From assembly GCA_037318855.1 (NCBI GenBank), contig CP134874.1, positions 1,798,598 to 1,862,597 of the forward strand: 64,000 nucleotides of DNA, written 5' to 3'. Made by a program: the position numbers and the translations under genes. The DNA comes from Candidatus Sedimenticola sp. (ex Thyasira tokunagai). Its GTDB lineage: Bacteria > Pseudomonadota > Gammaproteobacteria > Chromatiales > Chromatiaceae. Below are positions 8,742 to 18,223 of this stretch, one piece after another (position 1 is the stretch's first letter; each line of letters begins with the position of its first letter). The notes beneath the pieces are model-generated. The model did not search any database. It was not told where the DNA came from and saw nothing but the letters and a program-made list of their open reading frames with translations.

Positions 8742-10835
8742 ATGGATGCAGCCGCAATTTTGAGTAATGTCAGGTCTTTCGGGCTACGGGGGTTTGGTGC
8801 ACCCGTTATCCTGATCATGATGCTGGCAATGATAGTGGTACCGATGCCACCGCTGGCACTGGATGTTTTCTTCTCCTTCAATATTGCTCTTTCACTGGTG
8901 GTGCTGTTGGTGGTGCTATACACCATCAAGCCCCTGGAGTTCAGCGTCTTTCCCAGTCTGCTGCTGGTGGCAACCCTGTTGCGGCTGGCGCTGAATGTGG
9001 CCTCCACTCGAGTGGTACTCCTGGAAGGCCATCAGGGGGGGGATGCTGCAGGAAAAGTGATTGAAGCGTTTGGTGCCTTTGTTATTGGAGGCAACTATGC
9101 GGTAGGCCTGGTGGTATTCGCTATTCTCGTCATCATCAATTTTGTCGTCGTTACCAAGGGTGCGGGGCGTGTTTCCGAAGTGAGCGCCCGTTTCACCCTC
9201 GATGCCATGCCAGGCAAGCAGATGGCCATAGATGCCGACCTCAACTCCGGGCTGATCAATCAGGACGAGGCGAAAATGCGTCGCGAGGAGGTGGCCCAGG
9301 AGGCTGACTTCTACGGCGCGATGGACGGTGCCAGCAAGTTCGTTCGTGGTGATGCCATCGCCGGTCTCCTGATCCTCTTTATCAACATCCTCGGTGGGCT
9401 TTCCATCGGTATGCTGCAGCACGATCTGGATCTCTCAACCGCATTGCGCTTCTATGCTTTGCTCACTATCGGTGATGGTCTGGTGGCACAGATCCCCTCT
9501 CTGCTGCTCTCTACCTCTGCAGCTATTATTGTTACCCGTGTGGCCGCCTCTCAGGACGTGGGGGGGCAGGTGGTAGCCCAGCTTCTGGATAATCCCAAGG
9601 CGCTGGGGATCACTTCAATGGTGCTGGGACTGATGGGTATTATCCCGGGGATGCCCAATTTTGCCTTTCTCACCTTGGCCCTCCTCTCGGGTGCAGGTGC
9701 CTGGTGGATATATCAGCGCAATGAAGCAGAAGCGGTGGCGGCTGCGGCGGCACCCCCTCCCATCCCGGAAGTTCCTGCAGAGCAGAAGGAACTCACTTGG
9801 GATGATGTCCAGCCAGTGGATATCATTGGCCTTGAGGTGGGTTATCGACTGATACCCCTGGTCGACAGAAATCAGGGCGGACAGTTGATGACGCGGATCA
9901 AAGGGGTGCGTAAGAAACTCTCTCAGGAGCTTGGCTTCCTGATTCAGCCGGTGCATATCCGGGACAACCTCGATCTACCACCCACTGCTTACCGCATCTC
10001 TCTCCATGGTGTGGAGATCGCTGAGGCAGAGATACACCCGGATCGGGTGTTGGCGATCAATCCGGGACAGGTGTTCGGAAACCTCCAGGGTTTGGCAACC
10101 AAAGATCCCGCTTTTGGTCTCGACGCAGTGTGGATAGAGGCGGCTCAACGCGATCATGCTCAGACACTGGGTTATACGGTAGTTGATGCCAGTACGGTAG
10201 TCGCGACCCACATGAGTGAAATCCTGCAGTCACATGCACAAGAGTTGCTCGGTCATGAGGACGTGCAGCAGTTGATGGACGCACTGGCCAGAAGTGCGCC
10301 GAAGCTGGTTGAGGATCTGGTACCCAAGATTCTCTCTCTGGGGCAACTGTTGAAGATTCTGCAGAACCTGCTGGAGGAGAATGTGCCGGTACGGGATATT
10401 CGCACCATTGCCGAAACATTGGCGGAATACGGTACCCAGAGTCAAGACCTCGGCGTTCTCACCGGTTATGCACGGGTTGCGCTTTCTCGCTCGATTGTCC
10501 AGCAACTGGCTGGATCTACAGAAGAAATTCCTGTTGTTGTACTTGATCCAAGTCTGGAACAGATATTGCAGCAGACATTACAGCCCCCCGAGGAAGGGGG
10601 GGTGGGCTTTGAGCCCGGACTGGCGGAACAGTTGCAGAAAGCACTGGTGGAAACCGCCAGTCAACAGGAGATGGCAGGTCAGGAAAGTATTCTGTTGGTA
10701 GCTGCACCGCTCCGGTCCTGGATGGCCAGGTTCGTGAAGCACAGTGTCCCGGGGATGCATGTCCTCTCTTATAATGAGGTCCCGGACAACCGACAGATCA
10801 AAGTGGTTGCAACCGTGGGTAAACCGGATGCGTAA
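8742..10835 (+). CDS. flhA: Flagellar biosynthesis protein FlhA
   Basis: The 697-residue major export-gate protein. Preferred start ATG 8742 (MDAAAILSNVRSFG); the frame continues upstream to 8658 but those codons are inside repeat R1. Eight transmembrane helices fill about the first 320 residues, with the FHIPEP signature region (NVASTRVVLLEGHQG, VVVTKGAGRVSEVSARFTLDAMPGKQMAID). The large cytoplasmic domain (about 350-697) binds export chaperones. Because R1 sits directly before the start, the only nearby purine-rich ribosome site is the AGGA in the element's CTAGGAT end. flhF follows after 77 bp. Confidence 0.96.
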   Translation: MDAAAILSNVRSFGLRGFGAPVILIMMLAMIVVPMPPLALDVFFSFNIALSLVVLLVVLYTIKPLEFSVFPSLLLVATLLRLALNVASTRVVLLEGHQGGDAAGKVIEAFGAFVIGGNYAVGLVVFAILVIINFVVVTKGAGRVSEVSARFTLDAMPGKQMAIDADLNSGLINQDEAKMRREEVAQEADFYGAMDGASKFVRGDAIAGLLILFINILGGLSIGMLQHDLDLSTALRFYALLTIGDGLVAQIPSLLLSTSAAIIVTRVAASQDVGGQVVAQLLDNPKALGITSMVLGLMGIIPGMPNFAFLTLALLSGAGAWWIYQRNEAEAVAAAAAPPPIPEVPAEQKELTWDDVQPVDIIGLEVGYRLIPLVDRNQGGQLMTRIKGVRKKLSQELGFLIQPVHIRDNLDLPPTAYRISLHGVEIAEAEIHPDRVLAINPGQVFGNLQGLATKDPAFGLDAVWIEAAQRDHAQTLGYTVVDASTVVATHMSEILQSHAQELLGHEDVQQLMDALARSAPKLVEDLVPKILSLGQLLKILQNLLEENVPVRDIRTIAETLAEYGTQSQDLGVLTGYARVALSRSIVQQLAGSTEEIPVVVLDPSLEQILQQTLQPPEEGGVGFEPGLAEQLQKALVETASQQEMAGQESILLVAAPLRSWMARFVKHSVPGMHVLSYNEVPDNRQIKVVATVGKPDA

Positions 10836-10912
10836 AAGTGAGTGCGGTCAACAGAGGTGAGAAGTGACCCTTGGGGTATACAGCCAACAGGTTGATTACT
10901 GGGAACGCAGAG

Positions 10913-12154
10913 ATGAAAATTAAAAGATTTTTTGCTGAAGATATCCGACAAGCGCTACGTCAGGTGCGGGAAGTCCTGGGGCCTGATGCTGTCATCCTTT
11001 CGAACAAATCAGTCGAAGGGGGAATAGAGTTGGTGGCTGCCATGGATTATGACGAATCGGAATTCAGCTCGCCGCAGGAGGTTCCATCCTCACCCTCTGC
11101 TGCACCATCAACAATTCCGCTCCACCGGGAACAAGAGAGGCCGCAGGCGGTGAGGAGTATCGACTCACCAGCACAGAACGAAAGGCGACCTGCCGCACGA
11201 ATCGAGTGGAGCCAGGACCCGGTGCTGGTTGAAATGCGCAAGGAGATGAAGGCACTACGGCGAATGATGGAGAATGAACTCTCCGGTTTGACCTGGCGTG
11301 ATATGTCAGTGCGTGATCCACAGGTTCAAGAGCTCTACCGACGACTCATCGGGCTTGGTCTATCACCGGATGTCTGTGGTAGGTTGGTGGAGCAGGTGGG
11401 TAGTTTTGAGGTGGCTGACCAAGCATGGAAAAAGGTGCTCCACTCACTGGCGGGTGAGGTGGCAACAGTCGATGAAAACCTGCTTGAAAGAGGGGGGGTG
11501 GTGGCACTGATTGGTCCCACCGGCGTCGGAAAAACGACGACCGCAGCCAAGTTGGCTGCACGTTTTGCTCTTCGTCACGGCAATCGACATGTGGCCCTGG
11601 TATCCGCCGATAGCTATCGCATCGGTGCCAAGGAGCAGCTCAACACCTATGCACGGATACTCGACGTGCCGGTGCGCTCAGCCGCTACCACCGATGAGTT
11701 GATATCGGTGCTGAATACCCTGGCAGACAAGCGCTTGATCATGATCGACACCGCAGGTATGAGCCAGCGTGATATAGAATTAAGCAAACAGTTGTCGTTA
11801 CTGGATGTGGGGGGCAAACAGATTCGCAGCTTTTTGACACTCTCCGCCGCCACCGAGCAGGCGGCGCTGGAGCAGGCTATCAAGGCTTTCGGTGTTGCCC
11901 GGCCCGAGGGCTGCATCCTTACCAAGGTGGATGAGGCTGCATCACTGGGTGGTGCGCTCTCAGCATTAATTCATAGCAGTATGCCCCTGGCTTTCACCAC
12001 CGATGGCCAAAAGGTTCCGGAAGATATTCATCTGGCACGGCCGAACACTCTTGTGAGCATTGCTGCGGCGTACGGCGATAGTCTGGGTATGGCGATGAGT
12101 GATGAATATCTCGCCCTTACCATGGGAGGCGAAAGAGTAGACGCACATGGCTGA
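10913..12154 (+). CDS. flhF: Flagellar placement GTPase FlhF
   Basis: A 413-residue SRP-type GTPase that sets polar flagellar number and position. Start ATG 10913 (MKIKRFFAEDIRQALRQVRE) is the family start; the open frame upstream of it is discounted. The N-terminal B domain is followed by a variable linker, then the NG domain with the P-loop GPTGVGKTTTAAKLAARF (about 205-222), ADSYRIGAKEQL (G2), DTAGM (G3) and TKVDEA (G4). The order flhA-flhF-flhG-fliA is typical of polar flagellates. Its end overlaps flhG by 8 bp. Confidence 0.96.
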   Translation: MKIKRFFAEDIRQALRQVREVLGPDAVILSNKSVEGGIELVAAMDYDESEFSSPQEVPSSPSAAPSTIPLHREQERPQAVRSIDSPAQNERRPAARIEWSQDPVLVEMRKEMKALRRMMENELSGLTWRDMSVRDPQVQELYRRLIGLGLSPDVCGRLVEQVGSFEVADQAWKKVLHSLAGEVATVDENLLERGGVVALIGPTGVGKTTTAAKLAARFALRHGNRHVALVSADSYRIGAKEQLNTYARILDVPVRSAATTDELISVLNTLADKRLIMIDTAGMSQRDIELSKQLSLLDVGGKQIRSFLTLSAATEQAALEQAIKAFGVARPEGCILTKVDEAASLGGALSALIHSSMPLAFTTDGQKVPEDIHLARPNTLVSIAAAYGDSLGMAMSDEYLALTMGGERVDAHG

Positions 12155-13022
12155 CACGGGAGCGGATCAAGCAGCTGGACTTAGGCGTATGATAAATCCA
12201 GAACCGGTACGTGTGATTGCGGTTACCGGAGGTAAGGGGGGGGTCGGCAAGACCAACGTATCGGTTAATCTTGCCGTGACACTTGCTGATTTAGGGAAGC
12301 GGGTGATGTTGCTGGATGCCGACCTGGGGCTTGCCAATATCGATGTGATGTTGGGACTGCATCCTGAATACGATCTCTCACATGTACTCAACGGTGAGCG
12401 TAATCTGGAAGAGGTGGTTATTGATGGGCCGTCGGGAATCAAGGTGGTGCCCGGCGCTTCCGGTGTACAGCAGATGGCTGAGTTGAGTGAGGCCGAGCAT
12501 GCGGGACTGATCAGTGCCTTCAGTGAAGTGGGCGCTGATCTAGATATTCTGATTGTGGATACTGCTGCCGGCATTTCCGATACCGTTATCAGTTTTAGCC
12601 GGGCAGTACAGGAGTTGATCGTGGTGGTGTGTGATGAGCCGGCCTCCATTACCGATGCCTACGCTATGATTAAGCTATTGAACCGGGAATATAGCGTTGA
12701 TCGCTTTCATATTCTCGCCAATATGACGCGTCATCCACAAGAGGGGAGAAACCTCTATAATAAGATATGCAGAGTGACGGATCGTTATCTTGATGTGATG
12801 CTTTCATACATGGGAAGTATCCCTTACGATGAATCTCTACTGAAAGCGGTAAGGGCGCAGAAGCCGGTGGTTCATGCATATCCCCGCAGCCGCATTGCAC
12901 AAACGTTTAAGAATTTGGCCAAGAAGGCCGATAACTGGCCTGTACCTGGAGGTGTCACCGGGCACCTTCAGTTTTTCGTTGAACGGTTAATTCAATACTC
13001 TAGCCAGAGTGGGGGGATCTGA
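12147..13022 (+). CDS. flhG: Flagellar number regulator FlhG (FleN), MinD-like ATPase
   Basis: A 291-residue ParA/MinD-family ATPase that counteracts FlhF and limits flagellar number. The deviant Walker A motif GGKGGVGKTNVSVNLA (about residues 28-43) contains the signature lysine. DADLGLANIDVMLGL and VDTAAGISDTVISF give Walker A' and B. The C-terminal amphipathic membrane-targeting tail is plausible (FFVERLIQYS). It overlaps flhF by 8 bp and is followed by fliA after 2 bp. In Pseudomonas FleN also antagonises FleQ, which would link it to the sigma-54 promoter of this operon. Confidence 0.95.
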   Translation: MADTGADQAAGLRRMINPEPVRVIAVTGGKGGVGKTNVSVNLAVTLADLGKRVMLLDADLGLANIDVMLGLHPEYDLSHVLNGERNLEEVVIDGPSGIKVVPGASGVQQMAELSEAEHAGLISAFSEVGADLDILIVDTAAGISDTVISFSRAVQELIVVVCDEPASITDAYAMIKLLNREYSVDRFHILANMTRHPQEGRNLYNKICRVTDRYLDVMLSYMGSIPYDESLLKAVRAQKPVVHAYPRSRIAQTFKNLAKKADNWPVPGGVTGHLQFFVERLIQYSSQSGGI

Positions 13023-13024
13023 GT

Positions 13025-13765
13025 TTGAACGGACTGGCAAGCTACACCGCGAACCAGGAGCAGAATGCCGATGCACTTGTAAACAAGCATGCGGCACTAG
13101 TGAAGCGTATTGCCTATCATTTGATGAATAGATTGCCTTCCAATGTTCAGGTGGATGATCTGATTCAGGCCGGTATGATCGGTCTGCTCGAAGCCAGCAG
13201 AAATTATGATCCAAGTCAGGGTGCCAGTTTTGAAACCTATGCAGGTATCCGTATTCGGGGAGCAATGCTCGACGAGATACGTCGTAGCGACTGGACACCC
13301 CGTTCAGTACACCGCAAGGCACGGATGGTTGCCGATGCGATGCGTCGGATCGAGAACGATGAGGGTAGGGATGCCCGGGATATCGAAGTTGCCGACAGCC
13401 TAGGTATGTCGCTGCCGGAGTATCATCGTATTCTGCAGGACTCATCCGGTTGCCGTATTTTCAGTATTGAAGACTTGCAGTCGGTGGGTGAACTACCTCA
13501 GACCAACAACGGTAAGGGGCTGCCCGGCCCGCTTGAAGGGATAGAAAAAGATGCTTTCAAGGAGGCACTGGCAGATGCAATTGCCGGATTACCGGAGAGA
13601 GAGCGACTGGTGATTGCCCTCTATTATGAAGAAGAGCTTAATCTTCGTGAAATTGGACAGGTTTTGAGTGTCAGTGAGTCGAGGGTTTGCCAGATACATA
13701 GTCAGGCCACTCTCAGGTTGAGATCCAGGCTGTCAGACTGGCTGGCCGATACGGACAAAATATGA
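13025..13765 (+). CDS. fliA: RNA polymerase sigma factor for flagellar operon (sigma-28)
   Basis: A 246-residue sigma-70-family factor that transcribes late flagellar and chemotaxis genes. The probable start is TTG 13025 (MNGLASYTANQEQNAD after initiator decoding) behind a GGGGGGATC site; there is no earlier ATG. Region 2 (VDDLIQAGMIGLLEASRNYDPSQGASFETYAGIRIRGAMLDEIR) is diagnostic of FliA, and region 4 contains ERLVIALYYEEELNLREIGQVLSVSESRVCQIHSQA. It lies 2 bp after flhG. The cognate anti-sigma factor FlgM is not in the window. Confidence 0.96.
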   Translation: MNGLASYTANQEQNADALVNKHAALVKRIAYHLMNRLPSNVQVDDLIQAGMIGLLEASRNYDPSQGASFETYAGIRIRGAMLDEIRRSDWTPRSVHRKARMVADAMRRIENDEGRDARDIEVADSLGMSLPEYHRILQDSSGCRIFSIEDLQSVGELPQTNNGKGLPGPLEGIEKDAFKEALADAIAGLPERERLVIALYYEEELNLREIGQVLSVSESRVCQIHSQATLRLRSRLSDWLADTDKI

Positions 13766-13798
13766 TGCGTGATAGAAGTGATGGGTATGGAGGTTTTC

Positions 13799-14185
13799 TT
13801 GGATAAAAATATGAAGATTCTAGTTGTGGATGATTTTTCCACAATGCGGCGTATTATTAAAAATCTGCTGCGGGATCTTGGCTTTACCAATACCCATGAG
13901 GCTGATGATGGTACAACCGCCCTGCCAATGCTGAAAACAGGCCACTTTGATTTTCTCGTGACTGACTGGAATATGCCGGGAATGACCGGCATTGACCTGC
14001 TCAAGGAGGTGCGATCTGATAGTGATCTGATTAAATTGCCTGTGTTGATGGTGACTGCCGAGTCGAAGAGGGAACAGATAATTGAGGCCGCCCAGGCAGG
14101 TGTAAACGGTTATGTAGTGAAGCCGTTTACTGCCGGCATCCTGGAGGAGAAGATCACAAAAATATTTGAGCGTGTGGATGCTTGA
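13799..14185 (+). CDS. cheY: Chemotaxis response regulator CheY
   Basis: A 128-residue single-domain receiver that carries the chemotaxis signal from CheA to FliM. Key residues are the acidic pair in [21 protein letters not shown], the phospho-Asp in VTDWNMPGM, the Thr/Ser position in LMVTAES, and Lys in VVKPFT. The start is chosen as TTG 13799, which has GGAGG five bases upstream. GTG 13769 and ATG 13811 are alternatives and differ only by a short N-terminal tail. It lies between fliA and cheZ as in Pseudomonas cluster I. Confidence 0.94.
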   Translation: MDKNMKILVVDDFSTMRRIIKNLLRDLGFTNTHEADDGTTALPMLKTGHFDFLVTDWNMPGMTGIDLLKEVRSDSDLIKLPVLMVTAESKREQIIEAAQAGVNGYVVKPFTAGILEEKITKIFERVDA

Positions 14186-14206
14186 GGTTGATGGCCGGAG
14201 AAGTGA

Positions 14207-14920
14207 ATGAATAGTGATCAGCGCCTTGGTCGTGCACGAGAATTGGTTGCACAGCTTGAAGCCGGTAATCAAGCAGAGGCGGAGGCGATTATCTCCGATC
14301 TGGCTAATTTCAGAGAGAATGAGCTCTTCCTGGAAGTGGGACGGCTGACCCGGGAACTGCATGAAGCGATCAACAGCTTTCTTTTAAATGCCGAAATCTC
14401 CACCTTGGCGCATATTGAGATACCAGATGCGGGTCAACGGCTAAGTTATGTCATCACCATGACTGAGAATTCAGCTAATGCCTCGCTCAGTGCAGTGGAG
14501 ACGGGCCTTCCATTGGCGGACCTACTGGAGACACGAGCCAGATTTATTACGCGCCGGCTTGAAAAGTTGAATGAACTCGGAGCTACTTCAGAAGAGGTGG
14601 AGCAATTTCATAATGAACTGAAAGAGTTTCTTCACTTGGTCAAAGGTAATTCGAGTGAGCTCCACAAGAAGCTGACGGAGATACTCATAGCCCAGGATTT
14701 TCAAGATCTGACTGGTCAAATCATTCGTCAGGTGATCGCACTGGTGCGTAATGTAGAGGATAAACTGGTGCAGTTGGTTCGAATCTCCGGTACAAAAGCA
14801 CCTCAAAGAGAGGAGACGAAACATGATTTGGAAGGGCCGCTTGTGCCGGGAATTGACCAGGGTGATGTGGTGGAAAATCAAGATGATGTAGATGATTTGC
14901 TTTCAAGTTTAGGTTTTTAG
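14207..14920 (+). CDS. cheZ: CheY-P phosphatase CheZ
   Basis: A 237-residue, mostly helical protein. The catalytic motif region AQDFQDLTGQIIRQV (about 165-179) contains the conserved Asp and Gln that act on CheY-P. The C-terminal peptide DDVDDLLSSLGF is the CheY-binding tail. A long four-helix bundle is predicted between about 60 and 190. It is 21 bp after cheY and 9 bp before cheA. Confidence 0.95.
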   Translation: MNSDQRLGRARELVAQLEAGNQAEAEAIISDLANFRENELFLEVGRLTRELHEAINSFLLNAEISTLAHIEIPDAGQRLSYVITMTENSANASLSAVETGLPLADLLETRARFITRRLEKLNELGATSEEVEQFHNELKEFLHLVKGNSSELHKKLTEILIAQDFQDLTGQIIRQVIALVRNVEDKLVQLVRISGTKAPQREETKHDLEGPLVPGIDQGDVVENQDDVDDLLSSLGF

Positions 14921-14929
14921 AGGTGGCGC

Positions 14930-17077
14930 GTGGCCATTGGAATGGATGACGAGATCCTTCAAGACTTTCTGGCAGAGGCCGGAGATATTCTTGAACAGTT
15001 GAATGAACAACTGGTCGACCTGGAACAGGACCCGGGTAACTTCGACCTGCTCAATGCTGTCTTTCGCGGCTTTCATACTATTAAGGGTGGTGCCGGCTTC
15101 CTCAATATCGATGCGATGGTGACGATCTGTCATCGGGCCGAAGATGTTTTTAATACTCTACGCCAGGGCCAACGTCGCATCGATCCCTCTCTGATGGATG
15201 TGGTGTTACGCGTTCTTGATCTGGTCAATGATATGTTTGCTGCAGTGAAATCAGGCAGCGAACCTGAGCATGCTCCTCAGGAACTTATTGACACTCTTGC
15301 TTCACTATCATTGCCGGATGACAAAGCTCCCGATGAAAAACCACCGACAGAAGATGAATCCGCTCAATTCGCCGAAGCTGGGGTTGATGACGCCAAGTTG
15401 GCTGAACCTGTAGCCACTGAGCCCTCGGGGGCTGAAAGTGATGAGATAACCGAGGATGAGTTCGATGCACTGTTGGATCAATTGCACGGGGCGGGAAAGC
15501 ACGGTGGTGTTCCGGTTGTACCTTTAGCTGATAGTGATAAAAAGCCACCGCCAAAGAAAAAGCGAGCACCGAGAGCAAAAGCAAAAGCAAAAGCAAAAGC
15601 AAGGCCAAAGCCCAAAACAGCCACCGCCACTACGGTAAAAAAGAAGGCGGAGAAGAAAAATACTGAAGTGGCTGCAGATGAGATTACCGAAGATGAGTTT
15701 GAAGCGCTCCTTGATGAGCTGCATGGTAAGGGTAAGTTTATCGGTGTGCCCAGTGTCAAGGCATCGGAAATAACCAGGCAAATCCCACCCCAATCCGCTG
15801 CTCCCAAGAGACAAAAAGCAGAACCTGCTGTAGCCTCCGGATTAGCAGATAAAGAGGTGGTAAGGAGTGCACCGGGAGGTGGGGAAACAGGACGGTCACC
15901 TGCGGCGGCAGATAACACTATTCGGGTAGAAACTGCACGGCTCGACAGTATCATGAACATGGTCGGTGAGTTGGTACTAGTACGCAACCGGCTTGAAAAT
16001 CTGAAAGATAAACTGGGTGATGGAGAGGTGGCAAATGCTGTCGCCAACTTAGATGTGGTGACATCAGATCTTCAGGACTCGGTGATGAAAACCCGCATGC
16101 AGCCGGTGAAAAAAGTATTTGGCAGGTTTCCCCGGGTCATTAGGGATATGGCACGGAGTCTGAAAAAAGAGATCGACCTTGAACTCAATGGTGAGGAGAC
16201 CGACCTCGATAAGAATTTGGTGGAGGCGCTCGCCGACCCTATGGTGCATCTGGTGCGCAATGCAGTGGACCATGGTATCGAGTCACCGGATGATCGTGAA
16301 TGGTCCGGTAAGTCACGGCGTGGAAAAGTGGTATTGTCCGCCGCCCAGAAGGGTGACCACATCATACTCTCGATTGCCGATGACGGTAGGGGGATGGACC
16401 CCGAGCAGTTGCGTAAAAAGGCAGTTGCCAATGGCATGATGAGCGAGGATGAGGCGACCAGGCTGAGTGATAAAGAGTGTTACAACCTGATCTTCCAAGC
16501 CGGTTTCTCTACCAAAACCGAGATCTCTGATGTCTCCGGTCGGGGTGTTGGCATGGATGTGGTCAAGACTCGTATCACCCAGATGAATGGATCGGTGGAT
16601 ATCGAGTCGGAGAAGGGGAAAGGAAGTACCATTATTATCCGCCTGCCGTTGACTCTGGCTATTCTGCCTACGCTGATGGTTATGCTGGCGGGACAGCCGT
16701 TTGCTCTACCGCTAGCCAACGTGGTTGAAATATTCAATCTTGACCTGACTCACTCCAATACTATCGATGGGCAACTGACCCTTCTGGTTCGTGACCGGGC
16801 ACTGCCACTGTTCTATCTGAGTGAATGGTTGGCAGGTACAAAATCTGATGAAGTCAGTGAGAGTTCAGGTCATGTTGTGGTAGTCAATGTGGCTGAAAAA
16901 CAGGTGGGGCTGGTGGTTGACGGCCTCGTCGGGCAGGAGGAGGTTGTGATCAAACCCCTTGGCGCACTGCTTCAGGGGCTGGGTGGCATGGCAGGTGCGA
17001 CCATAACAGGTGACGGCAGCATTGCATTGATACTGGATGTGCCTGGATTGGTACAAAAATATGCACGTAGGCATTAA
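14930..17077 (+). CDS. cheA: Chemotaxis histidine kinase CheA
   Basis: A 715-residue kinase. HPt domain (about 1-110) has the phospho-His in FHTIKGGAGF. A long linker (about 120-320) holds two copies of an EITEDEFxALLDxLHGxGK motif (about residues 170 and 250) separated by a K/A/P-rich repeat (KAKAKAKARPKPK). Then come dimerisation (about 325-390), HATPase (LVEALADPMVHLVRNAVDHGIE, DDGRGMDP, GRGVGMDVVK) and the CheW-like regulatory domain (about 570-715). The start is GTG 14930 with GAGGTGG just upstream; ATG 14942 is possible. There is no clear P2 domain; the repeated acidic motif occupies its place, as in Pseudomonas-type CheA. Confidence 0.95.
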   Translation: MAIGMDDEILQDFLAEAGDILEQLNEQLVDLEQDPGNFDLLNAVFRGFHTIKGGAGFLNIDAMVTICHRAEDVFNTLRQGQRRIDPSLMDVVLRVLDLVNDMFAAVKSGSEPEHAPQELIDTLASLSLPDDKAPDEKPPTEDESAQFAEAGVDDAKLAEPVATEPSGAESDEITEDEFDALLDQLHGAGKHGGVPVVPLADSDKKPPPKKKRAPRAKAKAKAKARPKPKTATATTVKKKAEKKNTEVAADEITEDEFEALLDELHGKGKFIGVPSVKASEITRQIPPQSAAPKRQKAEPAVASGLADKEVVRSAPGGGETGRSPAAADNTIRVETARLDSIMNMVGELVLVRNRLENLKDKLGDGEVANAVANLDVVTSDLQDSVMKTRMQPVKKVFGRFPRVIRDMARSLKKEIDLELNGEETDLDKNLVEALADPMVHLVRNAVDHGIESPDDREWSGKSRRGKVVLSAAQKGDHIILSIADDGRGMDPEQLRKKAVANGMMSEDEATRLSDKECYNLIFQAGFSTKTEISDVSGRGVGMDVVKTRITQMNGSVDIESEKGKGSTIIIRLPLTLAILPTLMVMLAGQPFALPLANVVEIFNLDLTHSNTIDGQLTLLVRDRALPLFYLSEWLAGTKSDEVSESSGHVVVVNVAEKQVGLVVDGLVGQEEVVIKPLGALLQGLGGMAGATITGDGSIALILDVPGLVQKYARRH

Positions 17078-17160
17078 GGGGCGGTTTAGGTGAGGCGTGT
17101 GCAGATCAAAAGAGTACTGACGATTGTGGTTTATATCACCAACCTCAACTGGATGGTGGC

Positions 17161-18222
17161 TTGATTGTGAGCGTAAGGACTCGTGTACTGATAGTTGATG
17201 ACTCCGCTTTTTTCCGGCGGCGTATCGAGGAGATTCTGAAAAGTGACCCGGCAATTGAAGTTGTCGGACAGGCTGCTGACGGCCTAGGTGCTGTAGAAGA
17301 GGTGAAGCGGCTACGGCCTGATGTTGTCACCATGGATGTGGAGATGCCGCGGCTTGATGGTATAGGCGCTGTGAAAAGGATTATGAAGGAGTGTCCGACA
17401 GCGATTCTCATGTTTTCGTCGCTGACCTACCAGGGGGCTAAAGCGACATTGGATGCACTGGAGGCCGGTGCAGCAGATTTCTTACCAAAACAGTTTGATA
17501 CCGGCGGTAGCAAGGGTGCAACGACGGAAACCTTATTGAGGCGTATTCGGGCGATAGGTACAGGTGATGCGGTCAAACACCTTTCGGCACAAATCACCCA
17601 GGTACAGACGACGCCTGTGGTTAAGCCATCTCCCATTGCCTATCTGGAGAGGGGGAGTTATAAACTTATAGCCATAGGGGCTTCTACCGGTGGGCCGGTT
17701 GCCATAAAACAGCTGTTATCGGCACTTGCTGTAAACTTCCCCTTGCCGATATTGATTGTGGTGCATATGCCGGCAAACTTTACTGCGGCGTTTGCAGAGC
17801 GGCTTAATCAGCAGTGCCGAATTAGTGTTAAAGAGGCTGCTGAGGGAGATATCCTCAAGCCCTCTCACGCATACCTTGCTCCCGGTGGGATGCAGATGAT
17901 ACTGGAGAGGTATGGAAGTAGAACTATAATAAGGGTCAAGGAGAATACGGACGGGCTGGTGTATAAACCCAGTGTTGATATCAGTCTTGGATCTGCGGCA
18001 CGGATTTATCCAGACAGTATACTGGCGATTGTTCTGACCGGAATGGGTGCGGATGGGATGCTGGCGGCGAAACTGCTGAAACAGGGTGGTTCAACGATCT
18101 GGTCACAGAGTGAGGAGAGCTGTGTCGTATTTGGGATGCCACGTGCAGTGGAAAAAGCGGGACTCTCTGACAGAGTTCTGCCCTTGGATGAGATTGCCCC
18201 TATGCTGAGTAAGGCGGTTTAG
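17161..18222 (+). CDS. cheB: Chemotaxis response regulator protein-glutamate methylesterase CheB
   Basis: A 353-residue two-domain enzyme that demethylates chemoreceptors when phosphorylated by CheA. The receiver domain (about 5-125) has VDDSAFFRRRIEEIL, phospho-Asp in TMDVEMPRLDG and Lys in PKQFD. The esterase domain (about 165-350) shows the catalytic Ser in GASTGGP, His in VHMPANFTAAFAERL and Asp in LTGMGADGM. Start codons TTG 17161 and GTG 17167 are both possible. It begins 83 bp after cheA and is followed by motC within 2 bp. Confidence 0.95.
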   Translation: MIVSVRTRVLIVDDSAFFRRRIEEILKSDPAIEVVGQAADGLGAVEEVKRLRPDVVTMDVEMPRLDGIGAVKRIMKECPTAILMFSSLTYQGAKATLDALEAGAADFLPKQFDTGGSKGATTETLLRRIRAIGTGDAVKHLSAQITQVQTTPVVKPSPIAYLERGSYKLIAIGASTGGPVAIKQLLSALAVNFPLPILIVVHMPANFTAAFAERLNQQCRISVKEAAEGDILKPSHAYLAPGGMQMILERYGSRTIIRVKENTDGLVYKPSVDISLGSAARIYPDSILAIVLTGMGADGMLAAKLLKQGGSTIWSQSEESCVVFGMPRAVEKAGLSDRVLPLDEIAPMLSKAV

Positions 18223-18223
18223 A

